Source: Stenotrophomonas raiganjensis (SeqCode) (lineage in GTDB: Bacteria; Pseudomonadota; Gammaproteobacteria; Xanthomonadales; Xanthomonadaceae). From it: DNA of 64,000 nt. The notes below the pieces were generated by a model that saw only the letters and a list, made by a program, of their open reading frames with translations, was not told where the DNA came from and made no database searches. The stretch's first letter is position 1; every line of letters starts with the position of its first letter. The position numbers and the translations under genes were made by a program. The DNA lies in contig NZ_JAUTXR010000124.1 of NCBI RefSeq assembly GCF_030658505.1, positions 1-64,000 of the forward strand, read 5' to 3'. Of this stretch, positions 43,001 to 50,499 are shown in pieces.

Positions 43001-43557
43001 GCAACGGCGGGCGTTTCGACGGCCTGTACCGGCAGGCCCTGGCGCCGCTGCTCGATACGCGTGCGCCGATCTGGCGCTGGAAGGAGGATGCTCCCCCTGG
43101 CAGCGATCCGGCGCTGCCGGCGCGGATGCAGCTGGCCGACGCGATCCGCCAGAAATACTTCCGTGGCGGCGAACAGCCGCTGGTCGAGTTCACCCTGCTG
43201 GCACCGCAGCTGGATGAAGGCGTGGCACGGCTGCAGATCGATATCGAGGGACAGACGCTGGACTACACCGCCGGAGCCGTAGCCAGCCTGCCGGTGCGAT
43301 GGCCGGGCCCGACTCCCGGCCATGTTTCGGTAGCGGCGTTCGACGCAGCCGGCACGCCACTGGGCGCGCTGCAGTTCCAGGGCGACTGGGCACTGTTCCG
43401 CGCGTTGCAGGCGGGCATGCTGGAGGCGCGCTCGGATCTGCGCTACGTGCTGCATCTGGACATCGGTGGCCACCCCACGGCGCTGCCGCTGCAGGCCCGC
43501 AACCTGCGCCATCCCTTCAATGACGCCGACCTGGCACGGTTCCGCTGTGGCAGCTGA
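40072..43557 (+). CDS. tssM: T6SS membrane protein TssM (IcmF)
   Basis: 1161 residues. Two N-terminal membrane helices, a cytoplasmic GTPase-like domain with intact Walker A GPPGSGKTTLLQ (near 126) and DTAGRY, a third membrane helix near 443-462, then a large periplasmic part ending RNLRHPFNDADLARFRCGS. It forms the trans-envelope channel with TssL and usually TssJ. The intact Walker motif means ATP/GTP binding is possible, which differs among TssM proteins. An Ala/Gly-rich stretch near 800-850 is low complexity. Overlaps tagF by 11 bases. Confidence 0.95.
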   Translation: MQAIMGALRRVNWVVAAGVLLLALLVWFGGPWVAIAGHVPLAGVMARLLVLLALVLTVMGIVLVRRWRRRRREQRMGEALRQGDDPAQRLASERSQLERRFEEALALLRRRRGGGIGQLPWYLLIGPPGSGKTTLLQNSGLQFPLAARLGNDAVRGVGGTRQCDWWFTDQAVFLDTAGRYTTQDSDRTVDAAGWRDFLQLLRRHRRARPLNGVVVSMSLSDLLQLDAGEREQHARAIRQRLDELAEHLQLQVPVYLVLTKCDLLAGFGEFFDDLGADQRSQVWGTSFPLQKTLDGSAARSFADAYARLLDRLNARVLQRLHDERERSRRAALLAFPPQFAALGENARQFIESAFAGHAYAPAPLLRGVYFTSGTQEGTPIDRMLGAVARSFGLDAARAPTPSAAPRTFFVERLLREVVLPEQGLAGFQPQVQRRRRRLHWAAQAAVLVASAGGLVAMAASYQGNRDYLLQAQQAMQQRPQTPDPGAAADLRGYLDRAVQRGQASAAAVALAAPTQPVPWRMRWGLYQGDAVQRTLREAYLRELNATLLPGVAAQLREGLGDSAADPQRLYYYLKGYLMLGEPARLQQAQLGLLAGLDARRRFGNDTALAEAYDTQLSALLGAKQQMRAIRPDPLRVEQARASLRAAELATLVYSDLALQARAQPATLRLDKALGLQADAFERRSGVSLSSPWPALYTQPVFAQLARDGVDDAVARFVADDWVLGPQRIDALGRARLAQQVLRLYERDYIRAWDELLADLQLRASGDDAAASAQLARIAGPTSPLRLLLVLLRDQTQDLLRAPPGNAGGAAANAAKAKGGAAALARAGAGGAALQAALGPPAGAPAGRQAGATISDHFAALAQLCAGAPGATPLDQALASFAQLGERLLAPSAAGTADTRLQQARQQAAQLPPPVSTWLLALTGQSAAAIGAQEQAVLDERVATSVGQVCSEFTGHRYPFDRSASEDTPLQNFAELFGNGGRFDGLYRQALAPLLDTRAPIWRWKEDAPPGSDPALPARMQLADAIRQKYFRGGEQPLVEFTLLAPQLDEGVARLQIDIEGQTLDYTAGAVASLPVRWPGPTPGHVSVAAFDAAGTPLGALQFQGDWALFRALQAGMLEARSDLRYVLHLDIGGHPTALPLQARNLRHPFNDADLARFRCGS

Positions 43558-44146
43558 TGCACCGCCCCTGGCACAGGTGGTTGGCTTCCACGGCAAGTTG
43601 CCCGGGATCGGCGACTTCGCGCGTCGTCGCCTGTCCGACGCGCTCGTGCAGGCCTGGGATGCGCACGCCAGCCTGCAGCTGTCGCGCTATCCCCAACTGG
43701 CCGGGACGGACGGCACCGGCTGGTCGTTCGCGCTGGCCGCCGGACTGTGCGACGCGCAGGGCTGGGCCGGCGTGGTGGCGCCTTCGCGTGATCGGGTCGG
43801 CCGCGCCTTCCCCTTGCTGCTGGCCTTGCCGTTGACCGCGGGAGACCCGATGCAGGCTCCGCAGCTCCCCGCCACGTGCTGGTTCGACGCATTGCACGCG
43901 TTGCAGGAACAGGTGAGGCAGGGCGTACTGCAGTTGCCGGATCTGCTGGACATTGCCTGCCGTGACCTGCCGCCAGCGTGGCCGGGCCAGGCCGGCCCCA
44001 GGGCGTGGCAGACGTGCTGGGCGCGGCGCGGCAGCCTGTGGTGGCGCGACGCGGATGCAGCCTGCTCGCTGCCGGGCCTGCCTGCCGGCGATGTACTGCT
44101 GCACGCCGTCCAGGCGCCGTGCCCGCCCGAAGAGCGTGCGCGATGA
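43547..44146 (+). CDS. tagF: T6SS accessory protein TagF (ImpM family)
   Basis: 199 residues from a GTG inside the tssM end. Family marks: VVGFHGKLPGIGDFARRRLSD, GWSFALAAGLCDAQGWAGVVAPSRDRVGR and FPLLLALPL. TagF represses T6SS after translation in Pseudomonas and Agrobacterium by binding Fha. Here it stands alone and is not fused to the phosphatase, but its TGA overlaps the pppA ATG, so the two are made together. Confidence 0.9.
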   Translation: MAADAPPLAQVVGFHGKLPGIGDFARRRLSDALVQAWDAHASLQLSRYPQLAGTDGTGWSFALAAGLCDAQGWAGVVAPSRDRVGRAFPLLLALPLTAGDPMQAPQLPATCWFDALHALQEQVRQGVLQLPDLLDIACRDLPPAWPGQAGPRAWQTCWARRGSLWWRDADAACSLPGLPAGDVLLHAVQAPCPPEERAR

Positions 44147-44865
44147 ACGCCGCGGGTACCCGCTACGCATCGGCCGGCCACACCGACACCGGCAAGGTTC
44201 GCCGGCTCAACGAGGACGCGATCCTGCTGCGCGACGACATCGGTCTGTGGGTCGTCGCCGATGGCCTTGGGGGCCATGCGGCCGGCGATTTCGCCAGTGG
44301 CCTGATCGTTGAGAGGTTGTCACGCCTGCAGCGGCAGGAAGACGTGGTCGATTTCGTCGAGGCCATCGAGGACACGCTGCAGCAGGTCAACCAGGAACTG
44401 CTGCGGCGCGCGCACGACCTGCGCGTGGACCTGATCGGTTCGACCGTGGTGGTGCTGGTGCAGGACCGCGATTTCATGCTGTGCGGCTGGGTGGGGGACA
44501 GCCGCGCCTATGGCATGGAGGACGGCTGCCTGCGCCAGCTTACCCGCGACCACGTGCACGGTATCAAGGACGACGCCACCCAGTTCGTTGCTTCCGCCGC
44601 TGTGGCCGCACCCGGCACGCTGACCCGGGCGGTTGGTGCCCAGGAGGGCCTGCTGATCGACTGGATCGTTGCCAGCCATGCCGCAGGTACTCCGTTCCTG
44701 CTGTGCAGCGACGGAGTCAACAAGGAGATCCCCGATGCCGAGCTCGATATGGAATGCCGTCGCCAGCGCGAACCCCGCGCACTGCTGGCGCGGCTGTTCG
44801 AGCTGGCCCTGGGGCGTGCCGCCCGTGACAACGTGTCGGCGGTCATCGTGTGCAGGCAGGAGTGA
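44143..44865 (+). CDS. pppA: T6SS PP2C-type Ser/Thr phosphatase PppA
   Basis: 240 residues. PP2C motifs: SAGHTDTGKVRRLNEDA, the metal motif WVVADGLGGHAAGD, WVGDSRAYGM, and C-terminal FLLCSDGVNKEI with ARDNVSAVIV. It removes phosphate from Fha/TagH and opposes PpkA. Starts in an ATGA overlap with tagF. Cytoplasmic. Confidence 0.93.
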   Translation: MNAAGTRYASAGHTDTGKVRRLNEDAILLRDDIGLWVVADGLGGHAAGDFASGLIVERLSRLQRQEDVVDFVEAIEDTLQQVNQELLRRAHDLRVDLIGSTVVVLVQDRDFMLCGWVGDSRAYGMEDGCLRQLTRDHVHGIKDDATQFVASAAVAAPGTLTRAVGAQEGLLIDWIVASHAAGTPFLLCSDGVNKEIPDAELDMECRRQREPRALLARLFELALGRAARDNVSAVIVCRQE

Positions 44866-44870
44866 ACGAC

Positions 44871-47800
44871 GTGCAAGAGGACAGGACCTCCGTGGTTGAA
44901 CTGGTAACCGCCTTCAGCAGAGGAGCGCTGGACCTGCCCGCACTGCTGCGGGCGTTGGCCCGGCATGACCACGTGGCCGACGCCGAGTACCGCAATGGTG
45001 TGGATACCTTGTGGCGCATGCGGCAGCAGCAGGCGATCGACGACGTGTCGATGAACACCCTGCTGCAACGCCTGCAGGATCTGCGCGATGCCAGTGGCAG
45101 CACGGACTTGCGCGATGACGACGTGACCGTGGTCAAGTCCGCGCGCGTCGCCGAACCGGACGAGATGACCCGGGTGCAGCCCGGCGACGATGTCGCGCGC
45201 CCGGATACGGGCGGCGAAGGCCGCACCAGTGGTACCGCGTCGCAGAGTTCGAGCCTCTCGGCATGGCAGCAGGTCGCCGCAGCCGCGGGCCAGACCGTGA
45301 CGGTTGGCAGCCTGCTGAAGGGACGCTTCCAGCTGGAACGCGAACTGGGCCGCGGTGGCATGGGGGTGGTGTACCTGGCCCGCGATGCGCGCAAGGTGGA
45401 GGCGCGCGATCGCGACCCCTGGCTGGCGGTGAAGGTGCTCAGCGATGAGTTCCGTCGCCACCCCGATGCGCTGGTGGCGTTGCAGCGCGAAGCGCGACGC
45501 TCGCAGCAGCTGGGGCACGACAACATCGTGCGCGTGTATGACTTCGACAAGGATGGCGCCATCGTGTTCATGACGATGGAGTACGTCGATGGCCAGGACC
45601 TGCGTACGCTGATCCGCGAGCAGGCCTTCGACGGCATGCCGATGGTCCGTGCGTGGCCGCTGATCGAGGGCATGGCCGGCGCACTGCGCCGCGCGCACGC
45701 CTCGGGCATCGTCCATTCCGACTTCAAGCCCGGCAACGTGATGGTCACCGCGCAGGGTGTGCCGAAGGTGTTCGATTTCGGCATCGCCCGCGCCGGCAAG
45801 CATGCGGTGGACGCGGCGGGCGAACAGACCGTGTTCGATGCCGCCTCGCTGGCTGCGCTGACACCGGCGTACGCCAGCCTGGAAATGCTGCGTGGCCAGC
45901 CGCCGGCGCCGGCCGACGATGTCTATGCGCTCGGTTGTGTCTGCTTCGAGCTGCTCGGTGGGCGCCATCCGTACGACAAGGCCAGTGCCGAAGTCGCACT
46001 GCGCGAGGGCCGGCGCCCGCCTGCATTGCGCGGCCTCGAACGACGCCAGTACCGTGCCCTCTGTGCTGCAGTGGCCTTGCCTGCGGGCAAGCGCCTGGCC
46101 AGCGTCGATGCCCTGCTTGAGGGCCTGCGTCCGCGCAGCTGGCGGGAACGCGTGCTGCCACGGGTAGGCTATGCCTCTGCGGCGCTGGTGGTGCTGGCCG
46201 GCGCCGGTGTGCTGGCCAATCGCCACCTGCACGAGCAGCGCCTGGCCGAAGTGAGTGCGCGGTTGGGAGCTGACGATCCGCAGCGCTATGAAGACGCCGA
46301 GCAGGCCTGGGAAGGTCTTTCCAGTCTCGATCACGAACAGCGTGCCAAATTGCTGCTGGACCGCCCGGGACTGATCGAAGGCTTCCTGCTGCGGCGCCTG
46401 GATGCACTGTGGGCGCCCTCTGCGGGCCGCTACGACTACCCGGGGACGCAGGAAGTGTTCGCGCTGCGCGATCGCCTGCGGTTGTACTCACCTACGCTCG
46501 ACGCGCGGCGCGAACGCCTGCAGGCCGAGCGTGACCAGGCGCTCAACATGCTCGACACCCAGCGCCAGCGGCACATTGCCGAGGGGGATCTGTTCGGCCA
46601 TGGCAGCGGCAGCCTGTCGGGAGCATTGGCAGCCATCGCCGCGATCGATCCGCGCAATCCGCTGCTGCGTGATCCTGCGCTGGAAAAGGCCTATGAACAG
46701 GCCATCGCCAGTGCATTGGGACAGGGTGACACCGCGCAGGCGGAATCACGCCTGCAGCAGGCGCAGCGCAGCTTCCCTGATGCGCTGGGGTTGCGTCTGC
46801 AGGCGGCGCAACTGCGGGTGGCATCGCAGCCGGATCTGCAGGTGACCGCGCTGCCCGCCACGGTCGCGCAGGCGCGGGAGCGCCTGCAGAAACGCCTGGC
46901 CAACCCGAGCGCCGATGCCGCCTGGCAGACCGATGTTGCGGCGGCACTGCAGGTGATCCGGCGCGATGCCGGCGCCGAACTGCCTGCGGCGCAGAACGCG
47001 CTGGCCACTGCCGTGGCTGCCGTCCTGGGAGGACACCGGGAACCGACGCAGCTGCCGGATGACCTTGTGCTGCTAGACTTCGCACGTCGCCAGGCACCGG
47101 ACACAGCCGCGTTGGCGGCGGCTGCCAGTCAGCTGCAGCAGCGCCAGCAGGCACTGCAGCAGTCGCTGGCCGACAGCCGAAGTGATGCTGCATTGGCAGC
47201 CCAGAGTGAATCGCTGCGGCGCGCAATCGCCGCTGGAGACCTGGACAAGGCACAACGCACCTGGCAGCAGCTGCATGTGGTGCAGCCCGATGCCCCGTTC
47301 GTGCGTGAGCAGGCGCCCGCACTGCTGGACCAGGCTACCCAGGACCAGGCGGTGCTGCGGCTCGCCCAGGGTGATCCGGCAGCCGCTGACGCACTGCTGG
47401 CGCGCGCGCTGCAGGTGATGGGAGCGCGCCCGGCGCTGCAGGCGGCACGCGGTCGTCTGGAGGTGGTGGCTGCGGTATTGGCCGCCAGCACGCAGGTCTC
47501 GACAAAAGACAGCGAGCGCGAGCGCCTGCGCCAGCAACTCGATGCGCAGTACCGCCGTGATCCGCAGGCGATGGAGCGGCTGGAAAGAGCGCTGCGTGCA
47601 CATGGGCGCCTCAAGGCCGATTCGCTGCAGTCGCTGCTGCAGGCAGAGAAGGGTGCGATCGTGGCCGCACAACCGCCGTCGGCCCCGTCAGTTGCCGGCA
47701 GCACGCATGCACCCCGCGGCGCAACGCGCCCGTCCGCGGCATTGCCTGTCAGCGCTGCCGCCGCTGCGGCGGCCGATGCGGACGATGCGCCGCTGCCACC

Positions 47801-48422
47801 AGTGCCCGACGGCCCCGACCCCTGCGCGGGCCTGGCTGGGCACGCCCAACCCTGCTACGACGCGCTGAGCGATGCACGTGGGCCGATGCTGGTGGTGGTG
47901 CCCGGGGCGTCAGGGGGGCCTGCGTACGCACTTTCCCGCGGGGAGATCGCGGTGGATGACTTCAACCGCTACTGCCGGGCCAGTGGTCGCTGCAATGTGC
48001 AGCCTGCTTCCGGCGAACAGGGGCGTTGGCCTGCCCGCAATCTCACTCTCGCCCAGGCGCAGGGCTACGCGCGTTGGCTGACCCGTGCCAGCGGCGGCTG
48101 GCGCTACCGGTTGCCGAGTGATGCCGAGTGGCTGCATGCCGCGCAGGCACAACAGCAGTGGCGGCAGGCACCGGACAGCAACTGCATTCCACCCAGCGCC
48201 AGCGCCGGCAGCGGTGCGCCGGTGGGCGTACGTGGCCGCGAGCCCAATCCGTGGGGCCTGGTCAACATGACCGGCAATGTCTGGGAATGGACCAGCAATG
48301 GCGGTGTACGTGGCGGCAGCTACGCCAGTTTCTGGTCGGACTGCACGGTGCAGGCACAGCGTGCGCTGGCCGGGGCCGCGCAGCCGGATGTCGGTTTCCG
48401 GGTCTTGAGGGAACTGAAGTGA
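44871..48422 (+). CDS. ppkA: T6SS Ser/Thr kinase PpkA with C-terminal FGE-type domain
   Basis: 1183 residues. The start used is GTG 44871, with AGGAG eight bases upstream; GTG 44850 and 44862 are alternatives. N-terminal helical region, then a kinase with P-loop GRGGMGVVY (160-168), catalytic loop HSDFKPGN (282) and DFG (302). The loop has Ser in place of the usual Arg before Asp, so it is a non-RD kinase and may be active without activation-loop phosphorylation. A membrane helix (VGYASAALVVLAGAGVLA, about 432-450), a long Gln/Ala-rich coiled coil outside, and a formylglycine-generating-enzyme-like (SUMF1) domain from about 1005 with GNVWEWT and GFRVLR. Pseudomonas PpkA has a von Willebrand domain there instead. 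Senses a signal and phosphorylates TagH. Confidence 0.9.
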   Translation: MQEDRTSVVELVTAFSRGALDLPALLRALARHDHVADAEYRNGVDTLWRMRQQQAIDDVSMNTLLQRLQDLRDASGSTDLRDDDVTVVKSARVAEPDEMTRVQPGDDVARPDTGGEGRTSGTASQSSSLSAWQQVAAAAGQTVTVGSLLKGRFQLERELGRGGMGVVYLARDARKVEARDRDPWLAVKVLSDEFRRHPDALVALQREARRSQQLGHDNIVRVYDFDKDGAIVFMTMEYVDGQDLRTLIREQAFDGMPMVRAWPLIEGMAGALRRAHASGIVHSDFKPGNVMVTAQGVPKVFDFGIARAGKHAVDAAGEQTVFDAASLAALTPAYASLEMLRGQPPAPADDVYALGCVCFELLGGRHPYDKASAEVALREGRRPPALRGLERRQYRALCAAVALPAGKRLASVDALLEGLRPRSWRERVLPRVGYASAALVVLAGAGVLANRHLHEQRLAEVSARLGADDPQRYEDAEQAWEGLSSLDHEQRAKLLLDRPGLIEGFLLRRLDALWAPSAGRYDYPGTQEVFALRDRLRLYSPTLDARRERLQAERDQALNMLDTQRQRHIAEGDLFGHGSGSLSGALAAIAAIDPRNPLLRDPALEKAYEQAIASALGQGDTAQAESRLQQAQRSFPDALGLRLQAAQLRVASQPDLQVTALPATVAQARERLQKRLANPSADAAWQTDVAAALQVIRRDAGAELPAAQNALATAVAAVLGGHREPTQLPDDLVLLDFARRQAPDTAALAAAASQLQQRQQALQQSLADSRSDAALAAQSESLRRAIAAGDLDKAQRTWQQLHVVQPDAPFVREQAPALLDQATQDQAVLRLAQGDPAAADALLARALQVMGARPALQAARGRLEVVAAVLAASTQVSTKDSERERLRQQLDAQYRRDPQAMERLERALRAHGRLKADSLQSLLQAEKGAIVAAQPPSAPSVAGSTHAPRGATRPSAALPVSAAAAAAADADDAPLPPVPDGPDPCAGLAGHAQPCYDALSDARGPMLVVVPGASGGPAYALSRGEIAVDDFNRYCRASGRCNVQPASGEQGRWPARNLTLAQAQGYARWLTRASGGWRYRLPSDAEWLHAAQAQQQWRQAPDSNCIPPSASAGSGAPVGVRGREPNPWGLVNMTGNVWEWTSNGGVRGGSYASFWSDCTVQAQRALAGAAQPDVGFRVLRELK

Positions 48423-48703
48423 GCGGTTGGGAGGAGCACGCCAACCGCAGCCTGCAGTCGTTGGCTGACGCCCACCAGCGCGGCCAGATCGACCTGCAGG
48501 AGTACCGTGCCCGGCGTCGCCGGGTGCTGCAGGGCGTGCGTGAACGCTGCCTGCAGACCCAGAGGCACCAGCCTGCGGACCCCGCCGCCGGGGTCTCGCC
48601 GGGTCCGACGAACGGTCGCTCACGAAGTGCGCTGGTTCTCATTTTGTATGTCATGCTGACGATGGGGTTGTTGCTGTGCATCTATGTCTTGGCAGTTGGC
48701 TGA
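48419..48703 (+). CDS. Small tail-anchored membrane protein after ppkA
   Basis: 94 residues from a GTG that overlaps the ppkA stop (GTGA). The N-terminal half has a short SHOCT-like segment (SLADAHQRGQIDLQEYRARR). A polar linker leads to one C-terminal membrane helix (ALVLILYVMLTMGLLLCIYV). Function unknown. Translational coupling suggests it works with PpkA, perhaps in the same membrane signalling unit. Not in the core T6SS set. Confidence 0.7.
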   Translation: MSGWEEHANRSLQSLADAHQRGQIDLQEYRARRRRVLQGVRERCLQTQRHQPADPAAGVSPGPTNGRSRSALVLILYVMLTMGLLLCIYVLAVG

Positions 48704-48825
48704 TGGCCACCTGGACGCCAGGGGCGCGTCGCCGTGCCCGGATCTTTCTTTACCCGTGCCGCCCGGGGAGGGGCCGTACGGAGGACGCGACGCCCCGGCA
48801 TCCATCGTCATCGGAGGACAGAGCC

Positions 48826-50490
48826 ATGCCATTGAAGCGTTCGTCGTTCGCGTTGCTGCTGTCCGCGGCCCTGCCCGTTGCGGCGGTGGCCCAGCAGGCC
48901 GACGTGCCACCAGCCACCGGGCTGCCCGACAAAGCGGCGCGCGCCGGCAGCCAGACCCTGCAGGTACGTGGTTTCCGCGCAAGCGACGTCGGCGAGCATC
49001 CGCAGCGGGGCATCACGCCTGCGCAGGTGCAGGCGGTGCTGGATGCGTACTTCGCCAGCCTGGCGCATGGCGCAGACGTTGCCATGATGGACTTCGCCCA
49101 GTTGCAGGGCGCGGCGGATGCAGTGACGGCGACCTATCGCAAGGCCGGCTTCCTGGTCAGCGTTGCCTACCTGCCGCCGCAGAAGCTCGACGTCGACGGG
49201 CGCATCGAAGTGCGTGTGCTGGAGGGCCGCATCGGCAAGGTGGTGGTGCAGGGCAACCAGCGCTACCGCACCCATACGCTCAGCAACGTGGCCGAGCGCC
49301 TGCGTGGGCAGCCGTTGCGCCAGGCCGACATCGACAGCGCATTGCTGTACGCACGCGACCTGCCCGGGGTATCCGTATCCTCGGTGCTGCAACCGGGTGA
49401 GAACGTGGGCGAAACGGACCTGGTGCTGGTGGCGCGCGAAAGCGGCCGGCCATACGAGATCAGCAGCAGCGTGGACAATCACGGTACCGAGTTGACCGGG
49501 CGTGGGCGCGCCCAGCTGGGCGTGACCTGGAACAGCCCGCTGGGCCTGGGCGATGTATTCGCGGCCAGTGGAACCTATGCGTTCGATCCGCAGGCCAGCC
49601 GCGCCGGCGCGCTGTCCTACAGCGTACCGCTGCAGGCAGTGCAGGGGCTGTCGGTGCTGGCAGGCGCCAACCGCAGCGAGCTGGAAGTGGATGACGGCAT
49701 CCTGCGCGGCTTCAAGCTGAAGGGGCCGGCGTCGCAGGCGTATGCCGGCGCCGACTGGAAGTTCATCAACCGCCCCGATCTGCAGGTGACCAGTTCGGCG
49801 CGCTACATCCGCGAGAGCTCGCGCTTCGAGGCGCTGGGCCTGGTGCTGTCCAAGCAGAAGTACGACGTGGCCGAGGTGGGCGCCAGCCTGCGCCATAACG
49901 ATGCGCGCTGGCATGGCATCAACCTGGCACAGTTGAGCGTGCGCCAGTCGCTGCGCGATCGCTCGGCCGACTTCGATGCGATCAACCCGACCCGCGACAG
50001 CCGGTTCAACGTGGTGCGCCTGGGCCTGCTGCGCCTGCAGTACCTCAGTCGCAGCCAGCGCCTGCTGTTCAAGTTCAATGGCCAGTACAGCAACAACTCG
50101 CTGCCGGCGCTGGAGCAGTTCCAGGTGGGTGGCAACGACAGCGTGCGGGGGTATGCGCAGGGCGAGACGCTGGGCGATCGTGGCTGGTACGGAGCGCTGG
50201 AGTACCACGTCGATGCGCCGGGTTTCGGCGACGTCGCCTCGCCGTTCCGCGGGGTGCCGTGGCGCGAAGTACTGGAGCTGGACGTGTTCGCCGACCAGGC
50301 GCGCGTGTTCGACGTTGATGGGTTGGAGGCACCGGCCGATCTGGCATCGGTGGGCATGGGCGCGACTTTCCGCCTGCGCCAGTGGAAGAACCTCGAACTG
50401 CGCGTGGCGGCGGCCAAGCCCACCAGTGCCCTGCGACCGGGTGACGGCCGCGATGTCCGCGTGTATGCGCGGCTTGGCCTGACCTTCTGA
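48826..50490 (+). CDS. Two-partner secretion outer-membrane transporter (TpsB, ShlB/FhaC family)
   Basis: 554 residues. Signal peptide (LLLSAALPVAAVAQQA). Then a POTRA pair (LQVRGFRASDVGEHP... and KVVVQGNQRYRTHTLSNVAERLRGQPL) and a 16-strand barrel with the VRGY motif of the Omp85/TpsB superfamily (GGNDSVRGYAQGETLGDRGWYG). It exports the TpsA made from the next gene across the outer membrane. GGAGG eight bases before the ATG; nine bases between its stop and tpsA. It sits within the T6SS locus although it is a type Vb system. Confidence 0.93.
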   Translation: MPLKRSSFALLLSAALPVAAVAQQADVPPATGLPDKAARAGSQTLQVRGFRASDVGEHPQRGITPAQVQAVLDAYFASLAHGADVAMMDFAQLQGAADAVTATYRKAGFLVSVAYLPPQKLDVDGRIEVRVLEGRIGKVVVQGNQRYRTHTLSNVAERLRGQPLRQADIDSALLYARDLPGVSVSSVLQPGENVGETDLVLVARESGRPYEISSSVDNHGTELTGRGRAQLGVTWNSPLGLGDVFAASGTYAFDPQASRAGALSYSVPLQAVQGLSVLAGANRSELEVDDGILRGFKLKGPASQAYAGADWKFINRPDLQVTSSARYIRESSRFEALGLVLSKQKYDVAEVGASLRHNDARWHGINLAQLSVRQSLRDRSADFDAINPTRDSRFNVVRLGLLRLQYLSRSQRLLFKFNGQYSNNSLPALEQFQVGGNDSVRGYAQGETLGDRGWYGALEYHVDAPGFGDVASPFRGVPWREVLELDVFADQARVFDVDGLEAPADLASVGMGATFRLRQWKNLELRVAAAKPTSALRPGDGRDVRVYARLGLTF

Positions 50491-50499
50491 GGAGCGACC

